Assembly (NCBI GenBank): GCA_947624395.1
Contig: CANQKA010000015.1
Location: 1-33,659, forward strand
DNA from: an uncultured Oscillospiraceae bacterium
GTDB taxonomy: Bacteria > Bacillota > Clostridia > Oscillospirales > Oscillospiraceae
Reading direction: 5' to 3'
DNA: 33,659 nt
The number at the start of each line of letters is the position of its first letter. Position 1 is the stretch's first letter. Of this stretch, positions 1 to 8,187 are shown in pieces. The notes under the pieces are model-generated. The model had not been told where the DNA came from, did not search any database, and saw only the letters and a program-made list of their open reading frames with translations. Position numbers and translations under genes: made by a program.

Positions 1-588
1 GAGAGCCCCCATACGCGGCGCAGCAACGAACGCCTGGAATTTCTGGGCGACGCGGTGCTGGGCTTCTGCGCGGCCAAGACCATATGCCGGCTGTACCCGG
101 ATATGCCGGAGGGGGGCCTGACCCGTCTGCGGGCGGAGCTGGTGTGTGAGGCAAGCCTCCACCAGGTGGCGCTGCGGCTGGGGTTGGGCGAGTATATCCA
201 CCTGGGCAAAAACGAGGAATGCAACGGCGGCCGGACCCGCACGTCCATACTGGCGGACTGCGTGGAGGCCGTCATCGCGGCCATCTACCTGGACGGTGGG
301 CTGGAGAGCGCGGAGAGGTTCATCGAGAGCCATATTCTCAACGACGTGGAGGCCGGCCGCCGTCCGGCCCGGACGGATTACAAGACCCAGCTGCAGGAGC
401 TCTTGCAGCGCTCCGGCGGCGCGGCCCCGGTGTACACCATCGTGGACGAGTTCGGCCCGGACCACGACAAGACTTTCACCGCCAGCGTGGCCCTGCATGG
501 CGGGGCCCATGCCCAGGGCGAGGGTAAGAGCAAGAAGGAAGCGGAACAGGCGGCCGCCAGGGCCGCGCTGGAAATGCTGGGGAACTGA
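1..588 (+). CDS. rnc: Ribonuclease III (5' truncated by window edge)
   Basis: Reading frame is open from base 1 (ESPHTRRSNERLEFLGDAVLGF, the RNase III signature) through a C-terminal dsRBD (DYKTQLQELLQ...GKSKKEAEQAAARAAL). Confidence 0.96.
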   Translation, partial: ESPHTRRSNERLEFLGDAVLGFCAAKTICRLYPDMPEGGLTRLRAELVCEASLHQVALRLGLGEYIHLGKNEECNGGRTRTSILADCVEAVIAAIYLDGGLESAERFIESHILNDVEAGRRPARTDYKTQLQELLQRSGGAAPVYTIVDEFGPDHDKTFTASVALHGGAHAQGEGKSKKEAEQAAARAALEMLGN

Positions 589-1595
589 TGGCCAGAGCGA
601 GGATACTCCCTGTTTTCGTGCCACATCTGGGCTGCCCGAACGAGTGCGTCTTCTGCGACCAGAAGCGCATATCCGGCAGCCCTTTGCCCGCTTCCAGGGC
701 GGACGTGACAAGCGCGCTGGAAAATGCCAGGGGGTCGGGCCAGTCCGGTCTGGAGCTGGCCTTTTACGGCGGGAGCTTCACGGCGGTGCGCCGGCAATTG
801 CAGCGGGAGCTTCTGGAGGCGGCGCGGCCCTATCTCGCCGATGGGACGGTGGGGGCCATACGCATGTCCACCCGGCCCGACGCGGTGGACGCGGACGTGC
901 TGGCGTTTTTGAAGTCCTATGGCGTCGGGACCGTGGAGCTGGGGGCCCAGTCCATGGACGAGGGCGTGCTGGCGGCGTCGGGACGGGGACACACCGCGGC
1001 CGATACGGTCCGGGCGGCGGGGCTGGTGAAGGCTGCGGGCTTGAAGCTCATCCTGCAGATGATGACGGGCCTGCCCGGGTCGGACGGGGCCAAGGACGTG
1101 GAGAGCGCCCGCCGTATCGCGGCGCTGGGGCCGGACGGGGTGCGGATATACCCCACGGTCATCGTGAAAAATACGCCGCTGGAGGACATGTGGCGGGCTG
1201 GGACGTATCAAGAGCACACCGTGGCCCAGGCGGTGGCGGTGTGCGCGGACATCCTGCCTATATTTGAGGCTGCGGACATTCCGGTGATACGGCTGGGGCT
1301 GAACCCCACGGCGGAGCTGAGCGCCGGCGGGGCCGTGGCCGGGGCCTATCACCCGGCCCTGGGGGAGCTGGTGTACTCGGAGGTGCTGCGGCGCAGGGCG
1401 GTGGAGCTTTTGCGCACTGTGCCCGCCGGGTCGCGGGTGACCCTGGGCGTGGCGCCGGAGCGCTTGAGCGCGATGATCGGCCAGCACCGGGTCAATGTTA
1501 TAGCGCTGCGGGAGGAGTTTTCCCTGGCGGACCTGACCGTGAAGGCCATAGCCAACGCGGGCGGGGACATCGTTCCGGTTGACGTGGGGCCGTGA
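588..1595 (+). CDS. Radical SAM protein (Elp3/coproporphyrinogen-oxidase-like) located between rnc and smc
   Basis: HLGCPNECVFCDQ is a CxxxCxxC radical SAM motif; starts in a TGATG overlap with rnc. Confidence 0.88.
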   Translation: MARARILPVFVPHLGCPNECVFCDQKRISGSPLPASRADVTSALENARGSGQSGLELAFYGGSFTAVRRQLQRELLEAARPYLADGTVGAIRMSTRPDAVDADVLAFLKSYGVGTVELGAQSMDEGVLAASGRGHTAADTVRAAGLVKAAGLKLILQMMTGLPGSDGAKDVESARRIAALGPDGVRIYPTVIVKNTPLEDMWRAGTYQEHTVAQAVAVCADILPIFEAADIPVIRLGLNPTAELSAGGAVAGAYHPALGELVYSEVLRRRAVELLRTVPAGSRVTLGVAPERLSAMIGQHRVNVIALREEFSLADLTVKAIANAGGDIVPVDVGP

Positions 1596-1655
1596 ACAGT
1601 TTATACTATATTTTGTGTGTTTATTGGCGTAAATCAGGTATAGAGGTATAAGATT

Positions 1656-4600
1656 TTGTATTTAAAGGCGCTGGAAATTCAGGGCTTCAAGTCCTTCCCC
1701 GACAAGACCACCATCCTTTTTGACAAGGACGTGACCATGATCGTCGGACCCAACGGGTCCGGCAAGTCCAACATATCCGACGCGATCCTGTGGGTCATGG
1801 GCGAACAGCGGACCCGGGCCCTGCGGGGCGGCAAGATGGAGGACGTGATCTTCGGCGGCACGGAAAAGCGGGGCAAGCTGGGCTTCGCCCAGGTGACACT
1901 GGTGCTGGACAACACCGCCCGCATTTTCCCCGTGGACAGCGATGAGCTTGCCATCTCCCGCCGGTACTATCGGAGCGGGGACAGCGAGTATTACATCAAC
2001 AAAGAATCGGTCCGGCTCCGGGACGTGAGCGAGCTTTTGATGGACACGGGCCTGGGCCGGGACGGGTATTCTATTATCGGCCAGGGGCGTATCGGCGAGA
2101 TCGTCTCCGCCAAGAGCACCGATCGGCGGGAGATATTTGAACAGGCGGCGGGCATATCCCGCTACCGGTTCCGCAAGGAAGAGGCGGAGCGGAAGCTGGC
2201 CGCCACGGACGATTCTCTGCTGCGGGTGGGGGATAAGATCGACGAGCTGCAGCTGCAGCTGGAACCGCTGCGCAAACAGGCCGTGGCGGCGGAGCGCTAT
2301 CTGCGGGTCAAGGACGAATTGCAGACGGCGGAGGTGTCCGCCTGGATGGAGAGCTTGGACAAGCTCTCCGGCCAGACCGAGGCCATCCGGGAAAGCCAAC
2401 AGGCGGCGCAGGCGGAGCTTACACGCCTCCGTGGCGCGGTGAACGCCAATTATGAGCGAAGCGAGGCCATATCCCAGCGCATGCGGGAAAAGGACCTGGA
2501 AATGGAGGCCGTGCGGGACCGGCTCACGGACAAGGAGACCGCCATCGGCGAAAATAAACAGGCCGCGGCGGTGCTGGCGTCGGAGAAAAAGAGCAACCTG
2601 GACAGCATGGACCGTCTGCGGGGCGATATGTCGGCGGACGCGGACCGTATACGGGCGCTGGACGAGCAGATCGCCCAGCTCCATGAGCGGGTGGCTGAGG
2701 TCGAGGATGAACGCGAAAGTCTCGCCGGGAAGATCAACCAGCTTTCCAACGTGGTCAACGGCCACCGGATGAAGATGGCCGGCCGGGAAAGCCGGGTCAA
2801 CGCTCTGCGGGACGAGGTCACCCGCCTGACGGTGGACGGCCGGAGCATGGACGGGCGTATCAATATGCTCGCCGACATGGAAAAGGACTACGAGGGCTTC
2901 AACCGGGCCGTCAAGACGGTCATGCAGGCCAGCGCACGGGACGTGCTGCGGGGCGTGCACGGGCCGGTGGCAAATCTGGTCCGGACCGAGGACAGATTCG
3001 CTCTGGCCGTGGAGACGGCTCTGGGGGCGGCGGCCCAGAACATCGTGGTGGACGAACCCGAGGACGGTCAGGCCGCCATCGAGTACTTAAAGCGCCGGGA
3101 CGGCGGTCGGGGCACGTTTTTGCCCCTGCGCGTCATCCGGGGGACCGTGCTCCGGGACGTTCCCGTGGGGGAGGATGGCTGTCTGGGTCTGGCGCTGGAT
3201 CTGGCGGAGTTCGACGAGCGCTATCGGAACATCTTTGAAAATCTGCTGGGCAGGACTGTCGTCGCAGAGACGTTATCGGACGCGGTGGCTATTGCCAGAC
3301 GGCACAAAAACCAGTTCCGCATCGTGTCCCTGGACGGGCAGATGATCCACGCGGGCGGGTCCATGACCGGCGGCAGCGCCGCGAAAGGCACGGGTGTTTT
3401 GTCCCGGGCCAATGAGCTGAAGCGCCTGCGGACCGAGCGGGTGGCGCTTTTGAAACGCCAGCAGGAAAAAAGCGCCGCGCTGGAAAACGCGGAGCGGGAG
3501 CTGGCCGCGGCCAGGTATGACATGGACGTGGCCGGACAGGAGCTGGCCCAGGTCCGGCAGCAGGACGCGTCCCTGCTGGCAGAGCGGGACGCAAAGGCCG
3601 CCAGCGCCGAACAGCTGGAAAACGTGAAGGAGGCCATGACCTCCGGCGGGACCCAGCGACAGGCGCTGCTGGACGAACTGGATAAGAAAAACGCCGCCAT
3701 CGACGAGCGGTTGAAAGAAAACGAGGCCCGCGGCCAGGAGCTCGCCCAGCAGGCGGAGGCCATGCGGGAGCAGCTTCGGACCATCACCGGCCAGAAGTTT
3801 GAGCTGGAGGCCAGCCGTACCCAGGCGGACAAGGACGCGCAAAAGCAGAACGAGGCCCTCATCGAGCAGGAGCGGCTGGCGGCGTCCATCGAGCGGCAGA
3901 CCCTGGCGGCCGAGATGGAGGAAAAGCAGATCGTGGACCGGCTGTGGGATACCTACGAGCTGACACGCACGGCGGCCCAGGCTTTGCGCCAGCCGGTGGA
4001 GAGCCTGGCCGCGGCCAACCGCCATATCGCGGACCTGCGCCGGCAGATACGGGACCTGGGCACGGTCAATTTAGGCGCCATCGAGGAGAGCAAGCGGGTG
4101 GGGGAGCGGTACGACTTCCTCTCGGAGCAGCGGGACGATATCGCCCGTGCCAAGGCGGAGCTTTTGGGCATCATCGCCGATATCACCCGGCAGATGGAGG
4201 AGATATTCACACGGGAATTTGCCGCCATCAGCGACAGCTTCCGGGCCACGTTCCTGGAGCTTTTCGGCGGCGGCAAGGCCACGCTGCGGCTGGAGGACGA
4301 GCACGACGTGCTCAACTGCGGCATCGAGATCAAGGTCCAGCCCCCCGGTAAGGCCGTCAGCAACATAAGCCTTCTGTCCGGCGGCGAAAAGGCCTTCGTG
4401 GCCATCGCGCTGTACTTCTCCATTTTGAAGATCAAGCCCACGCCGTTTTGCGTCATGGACGAGATCGAGGCGGCGTTGGACGAGGAAAACGTGCTGCGGT
4501 TCGCCGAGTATTTACACCGGCTGGACAAGACCCAGTTCGTGGTGATAACCCACCGCCGGGGCACTATGGAAAAGGCGGACGTGCTGCTGGGCGTGACCAT

Positions 4601-4670
4601 GCAGGAAAAGGGTGTGTCCAGGGTCATTGAGCTTGATTTGGAGGAAGCGCAGAAGACCGCCGAAAACTAA
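1656..4670 (+). CDS. smc: Chromosome segregation protein SMC (TTG start)
   Basis: Walker A GPNGSGKSNISDAI, hinge (GVHGPVANLV...GGSMTGG), C-terminal LLSGGEKAFVAIAL and MDEIEAALDEENV; 1004 aa. Confidence 0.96.
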   Translation: MYLKALEIQGFKSFPDKTTILFDKDVTMIVGPNGSGKSNISDAILWVMGEQRTRALRGGKMEDVIFGGTEKRGKLGFAQVTLVLDNTARIFPVDSDELAISRRYYRSGDSEYYINKESVRLRDVSELLMDTGLGRDGYSIIGQGRIGEIVSAKSTDRREIFEQAAGISRYRFRKEEAERKLAATDDSLLRVGDKIDELQLQLEPLRKQAVAAERYLRVKDELQTAEVSAWMESLDKLSGQTEAIRESQQAAQAELTRLRGAVNANYERSEAISQRMREKDLEMEAVRDRLTDKETAIGENKQAAAVLASEKKSNLDSMDRLRGDMSADADRIRALDEQIAQLHERVAEVEDERESLAGKINQLSNVVNGHRMKMAGRESRVNALRDEVTRLTVDGRSMDGRINMLADMEKDYEGFNRAVKTVMQASARDVLRGVHGPVANLVRTEDRFALAVETALGAAAQNIVVDEPEDGQAAIEYLKRRDGGRGTFLPLRVIRGTVLRDVPVGEDGCLGLALDLAEFDERYRNIFENLLGRTVVAETLSDAVAIARRHKNQFRIVSLDGQMIHAGGSMTGGSAAKGTGVLSRANELKRLRTERVALLKRQQEKSAALENAERELAAARYDMDVAGQELAQVRQQDASLLAERDAKAASAEQLENVKEAMTSGGTQRQALLDELDKKNAAIDERLKENEARGQELAQQAEAMREQLRTITGQKFELEASRTQADKDAQKQNEALIEQERLAASIERQTLAAEMEEKQIVDRLWDTYELTRTAAQALRQPVESLAAANRHIADLRRQIRDLGTVNLGAIEESKRVGERYDFLSEQRDDIARAKAELLGIIADITRQMEEIFTREFAAISDSFRATFLELFGGGKATLRLEDEHDVLNCGIEIKVQPPGKAVSNISLLSGGEKAFVAIALYFSILKIKPTPFCVMDEIEAALDEENVLRFAEYLHRLDKTQFVVITHRRGTMEKADVLLGVTMQEKGVSRVIELDLEEAQKTAEN

Positions 4671-4671
4671 A

Positions 4672-4700
4672 TCGTTTGAAAGCCGGAGGCTTTCAAACGA
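4672..4700. repeat. Perfect 13-bp inverted repeat immediately after the smc stop
   Basis: TCGTTTGAAAGCC-GGA-GGCTTTCAAACGA. Confidence 0.85.
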
Positions 4701-4832
4701 GAAGGCTGCGGCCCGCTGCGGCGCGAGGGAGACAATCCCCCAGTCAGCGCCAAGGCGCTGACAGCCCCCTTTACACAAGGGGGCCGTCAATAATGTGCGG
4801 CTTCGCCGCGTTTTCCCTTGCACAAGGGGGCC
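4701..4832. repeat. Composite intergenic palindromic repeat (CAATCCCCCAGTC...GACAGCCCCCTTTACACAAGGGGGCC family)
   Basis: Shares units with 16010-16185 and 24310-24435, and the GAAGGCTGCGGCCCGCTGC module with ~10943-10963. Confidence 0.8.
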
Positions 4833-4854
4833 ATAAGAAGAAGGAGTTTTAAAT

Positions 4855-5724
4855 ATGTCGCTATTCAAGGAGAAGAAAAAGGGGCTGCTGGGCGGGCTGT
4901 TTTCGGCTTTTTCCAGGGTGGACGAGGACTTTCTGGAGGAGCTGGAGGAACGGCTCATCCTGGCCGACGCGGGGGTAGAGACGGCGGAGGCCGCCGTGGA
5001 AGCTCTGCGCAGCGAAAAGGGCCTGAAGGGCGAGGCGGTGCAGGAAAAGCTGGCGGAGATACTGACCGCGGAGATGGAAAAGGCCGGTGCGCCCCAGCTT
5101 CGGCTGAACACCAAACCGTCTGTTATCGTGATGGTGGGCGTGAACGGCGTGGGCAAGACCACCACCATCGGCAAGCTGGCAAAGGTGTACGGCTCTCAGG
5201 GGAAAAAGGTCCTGCTGTGCGCGGCGGACACTTTCCGGGCGGCGGCGGCGGAGCAGCTCGGCATCTGGGCCGAGCGCACCGGCGCGGATATCGTGCGCCA
5301 CGGCGAGGGCGGCGACCCCGGCGCGGTGGTGTTCGACGCATGCAGCGCGGCCAAGGCCCGCGGGTCCGACATCATCATCGTGGACACCGCCGGACGGCTG
5401 CACAACAAGCAAAATCTCATGAACGAGCTGACAAAGCTCACCAAGATCATCGACCGGGAGCTGCCCGGTGTGGACAGGGAGATCTTACTCGTGCTGGACG
5501 CCACCACGGGTCAGAACGGACTGATACAGGCCGAGCAGTTCGCCAAGGCCGCTGGTATCACCGGCATCGTGCTCACCAAGCTGGACGGCACGGCCAAGGG
5601 CGGGGTGGTGTTCTCCATCGCCCAGCGGCTGGGCGTGCCCGTGAAGCTGGCCGGCGTGGGCGAGGGCGCGGACGACCTGCGGCAATTCAACGCCAGAGAG
5701 TTCGCGGAGGCGATGGTCCAATGA
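4855..5724 (+). CDS. ftsY: Signal recognition particle receptor FtsY
   Basis: NG-domain GTPase motifs GVNGVGKTTTIGKLA, DTAGRLHNK, TKLDGTAKGG; AAGGAG upstream. Confidence 0.96.
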   Translation: MSLFKEKKKGLLGGLFSAFSRVDEDFLEELEERLILADAGVETAEAAVEALRSEKGLKGEAVQEKLAEILTAEMEKAGAPQLRLNTKPSVIVMVGVNGVGKTTTIGKLAKVYGSQGKKVLLCAADTFRAAAAEQLGIWAERTGADIVRHGEGGDPGAVVFDACSAAKARGSDIIIVDTAGRLHNKQNLMNELTKLTKIIDRELPGVDREILLVLDATTGQNGLIQAEQFAKAAGITGIVLTKLDGTAKGGVVFSIAQRLGVPVKLAGVGEGADDLRQFNAREFAEAMVQ

Positions 5725-6314
5725 AATTGATATTAGCCTCGGGAAATAAGGGCAAGCTCCGGGAGTTCGAGGAAATATTGGAGCCGCTGGGCATTGAGAT
5801 CGTGTCCCAGAAGGACGCCGGGTTCGACCTGGACGTGGACGAGACAGGCGAGACGTTCGAGGAAAACGCCTGGTTGAAGGCGGCGGCCATATGCGCCGCG
5901 TCAGGGCTACCGGCGGTGGCGGACGACTCGGGGCTGTGCGTGGACGCGCTGGACGGTGCGCCGGGGGTGCTCTCCGCCCGGTTCGGCGGGGGCAAAGCCT
6001 GGACGGACGAGCAGAAGTATTTGTATCTGCTGGAAAAGCTGGAGGGCGTTTCTGACCGGTCGGCGAAATTCGTCAGCTGCATCGCATGCGTGTTCCCCAA
6101 CGGGGACGTGCTGCGCTCCCGCGGGGAATGTCCGGGCCGGATATTGGAAGCGCCGGAGGGGTCCGGCGGGTTCGGATACGACCCGGTGTTCGCCCCGGAG
6201 GGGTACGAGGCGTCCTTCGCCAGTCTGGGCCAGCAGGTCAAAAATCAGATATCACACCGGGCCAGAGCCCTGGCCGCGTTTCGCAAGGAGTTGGAAAGCT
6301 ATGCTCACAGGTAA
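5721..6314 (+). CDS. rdgB: XTP/dITP diphosphatase (RdgB/HAM1 family)
   Basis: MKLILASGNKGKLREFEEIL...VADDSGLCVDALDGAPGVLSARF; ATGA overlap with ftsY. Confidence 0.95.
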   Translation: MKLILASGNKGKLREFEEILEPLGIEIVSQKDAGFDLDVDETGETFEENAWLKAAAICAASGLPAVADDSGLCVDALDGAPGVLSARFGGGKAWTDEQKYLYLLEKLEGVSDRSAKFVSCIACVFPNGDVLRSRGECPGRILEAPEGSGGFGYDPVFAPEGYEASFASLGQQVKNQISHRARALAAFRKELESYAHR

Positions 6315-6597
6315 ACAGCGGGCCTTTCTGCGGTCTTTGGCGCAGAAGGAGGAGGCCATTTTGTACATAGGCAAGGCGGGTCTGACGGACCCGGTCATCG
6401 CCCAGGCAAAAGAGGCGCTGGCGGCGCGGGAGCTGGTAAAAGGCCGGGTGCAGGAAAACTGCCCCTATACCGCCGCAGAGGCCCAGCGCATGCTGTGCGA
6501 CGCGTGCGGGGCCGAGGGCGTGCAGATCATCGGCAAGGTGTTCGTGCTGTATAAAAGCCGTCCCGACGGGGCCAGAATACAACTGCCAAAGGACTGA
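6301..6597 (+). CDS. yhbY: YhbY-family (CRM domain) RNA-binding protein
   Basis: MLTGKQRAFLRSLAQKEEAILYIGKAGLTDPVIAQAKEAL...; overlaps the end of rdgB. Confidence 0.9.
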   Translation: MLTGKQRAFLRSLAQKEEAILYIGKAGLTDPVIAQAKEALAARELVKGRVQENCPYTAAEAQRMLCDACGAEGVQIIGKVFVLYKSRPDGARIQLPKD

Positions 6598-6600
6598 ACG

Positions 6601-7812
6601 ATGCGTATTTTGCTGTATGGGGGCAGTTTTAATCCGCCTCATTTGGGTCATATCCGCTCAGTGCGGACCGCGGCGGCGGCCTTGAAGCCGGACAAGATCT
6701 TTCTCATCCCGGCGGCCACGCCGCCCCACAAGACCCTGGCGGCGGGAAGTCCCGCGGCCGAGGACCGGTTGGAAATGGCAAAGCTGGCGGCGGGGGAGAT
6801 ACCGGGCTGCGAGGCGCTGGACATGGAGCTTCGCCGCACCGGGCCCAGCTATACGTCCGACACCCTGCGGCAGCTGCATGAGCGGTACCCGGCGGCGGAG
6901 CTGGTGTTTCTCATGGGTACGGACATGCTCTTGAGCCTGGAGAGCTGGCACGAGCCGGAGGCCATATTGTCCCTGGCGTCGGTGGCGGTGTTCGCAAGGG
7001 AGGCCGGACGGGAAAAGCGTATCGAGGAAAAGGCGGCGGCGCTGCGGGAGAAGTATGGCGCGACCGTAACGGTGCTGACGGGCGAGCCGGTGACGGTATC
7101 GTCCACGCTCATACGGCGGCTGCTGCCCACACGAGAGGGCAGAGAGTATCTGCCCGACGGGGTGTATGCATACATCATCCGGCATCGGCTATACGGGGCG
7201 AGGCCGGACCTGGCGTGGCTGCGGGAGAGGGCCTACGGGCTCTTGAAGCCCAAGCGGGTGCCCCACGTGCAGGGTACGGAGGCGGAGGCCAGAAAGCTGG
7301 CGGAGCGCTGGGGCGCGGACGTGTCCGACGCGGCGGAGGCCGCGATTTTGCACGACTGCACCAAGAAGCTCACAAGGGACGAGCAGTTGCGCCTTGCGGA
7401 TAAATATGGTATCATACTGGACAAGTGCGAGCTGGAAAACGAAAAGCTGCTCCACGCCCGCACCGGCGCGGCCCTGGCGGCGGATCTGTTCGGCGTGCCG
7501 GAGCATATTCGCGACGCCATACGCTGGCATACAACGGCCCGGGCGGGAATGACCCTGCTGGAAAAAATCGTGTATCTGGCGGACTATATAGAGCCGTGCC
7601 GGGAGGGGTTTTCGGGCCTTGCCGAGCTGCGCAAGGCGGCCTATGAGGACCTGGACGGGGCCATGGAGCTGGCGGGGCGGATGAGCCTTGCCGAGGTCCG
7701 CTCCACGGGCCGGCAGCCCCACGACAACACGGTCAACGCCCAGGCGTATTACGCCCGGAAACTGAAGGAAAAGAACGTTCCGCCGGTGGCATGGACGCCG
7801 GACGAAATTTAA
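6601..7812 (+). CDS. nadD: Fused nicotinate-nucleotide adenylyltransferase (NadD) and YqeK-like HD hydrolase
   Basis: N-terminal GGSFNPPHLGHIRSV; C-terminal PHVQGTEAEARKLAERWG...ILHDCTKKL...LADYIEPCREGF (YqeK HD signature) in one uninterrupted ORF of 403 aa. Confidence 0.92.
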   Translation: MRILLYGGSFNPPHLGHIRSVRTAAAALKPDKIFLIPAATPPHKTLAAGSPAAEDRLEMAKLAAGEIPGCEALDMELRRTGPSYTSDTLRQLHERYPAAELVFLMGTDMLLSLESWHEPEAILSLASVAVFAREAGREKRIEEKAAALREKYGATVTVLTGEPVTVSSTLIRRLLPTREGREYLPDGVYAYIIRHRLYGARPDLAWLRERAYGLLKPKRVPHVQGTEAEARKLAERWGADVSDAAEAAILHDCTKKLTRDEQLRLADKYGIILDKCELENEKLLHARTGAALAADLFGVPEHIRDAIRWHTTARAGMTLLEKIVYLADYIEPCREGFSGLAELRKAAYEDLDGAMELAGRMSLAEVRSTGRQPHDNTVNAQAYYARKLKEKNVPPVAWTPDEI

Positions 7813-7827
7813 ACGGGGGAGAGAAAT

Positions 7828-8184
7828 ATGGAACCTTTTGAAGCGGCAAAGCTGGCGGTGAAGGCCCTGGCCGGAAAACAGGCCACGGATATCCGCCTTT
7901 TGAAAACGACGGACCTGACCGTGCTGGCGGACTATTTCTGCATCTGCACGGCCAATTCCACGCCCCATGTGCGCACGCTGTACGACGAGGTGGACAAGGT
8001 GCTGTCTGAGGCGGGTATGCCGCCCCTGCGCCGGGAGGGCAGCCGCAACAGCACGTGGCTGCTCTTGGACTTTGGGTGCCTGGTGGTGCACATTTTCCAG
8101 AAAGAGGCAAGGGAGTTTTACAGTCTGGAGCGGCTTTGGAACGACGCGCTGGACGTGGATATCAAGGAGATAGTCGAGGCATAA
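7828..8184 (+). CDS. rsfS: Ribosome silencing factor RsfS
   Basis: DIRLLKTTDLTVLADYFCICTANSTPHVRTLYDEV; WLLLDFGCLVVHIFQKEAREFYSLERLW. Confidence 0.95.
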   Translation: MEPFEAAKLAVKALAGKQATDIRLLKTTDLTVLADYFCICTANSTPHVRTLYDEVDKVLSEAGMPPLRREGSRNSTWLLLDFGCLVVHIFQKEAREFYSLERLWNDALDVDIKEIVEA

Positions 8185-8187
8185 GGC

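Noticed and set aside
378-1487. 369-aa minus-strand ORF opposite rnc and the radical SAM gene
   Set aside because: Antisense shadow of two well-supported + strand genes; no domain or RBS.
4512-5174. 220-aa minus ORF across the smc-ftsY gap
   Set aside because: Includes translated intergenic repeat (PLVQGK...APLCKGGCQRLGADWGIVS) and antisense of smc/ftsY; peptides like this arise from dispersed repeats.
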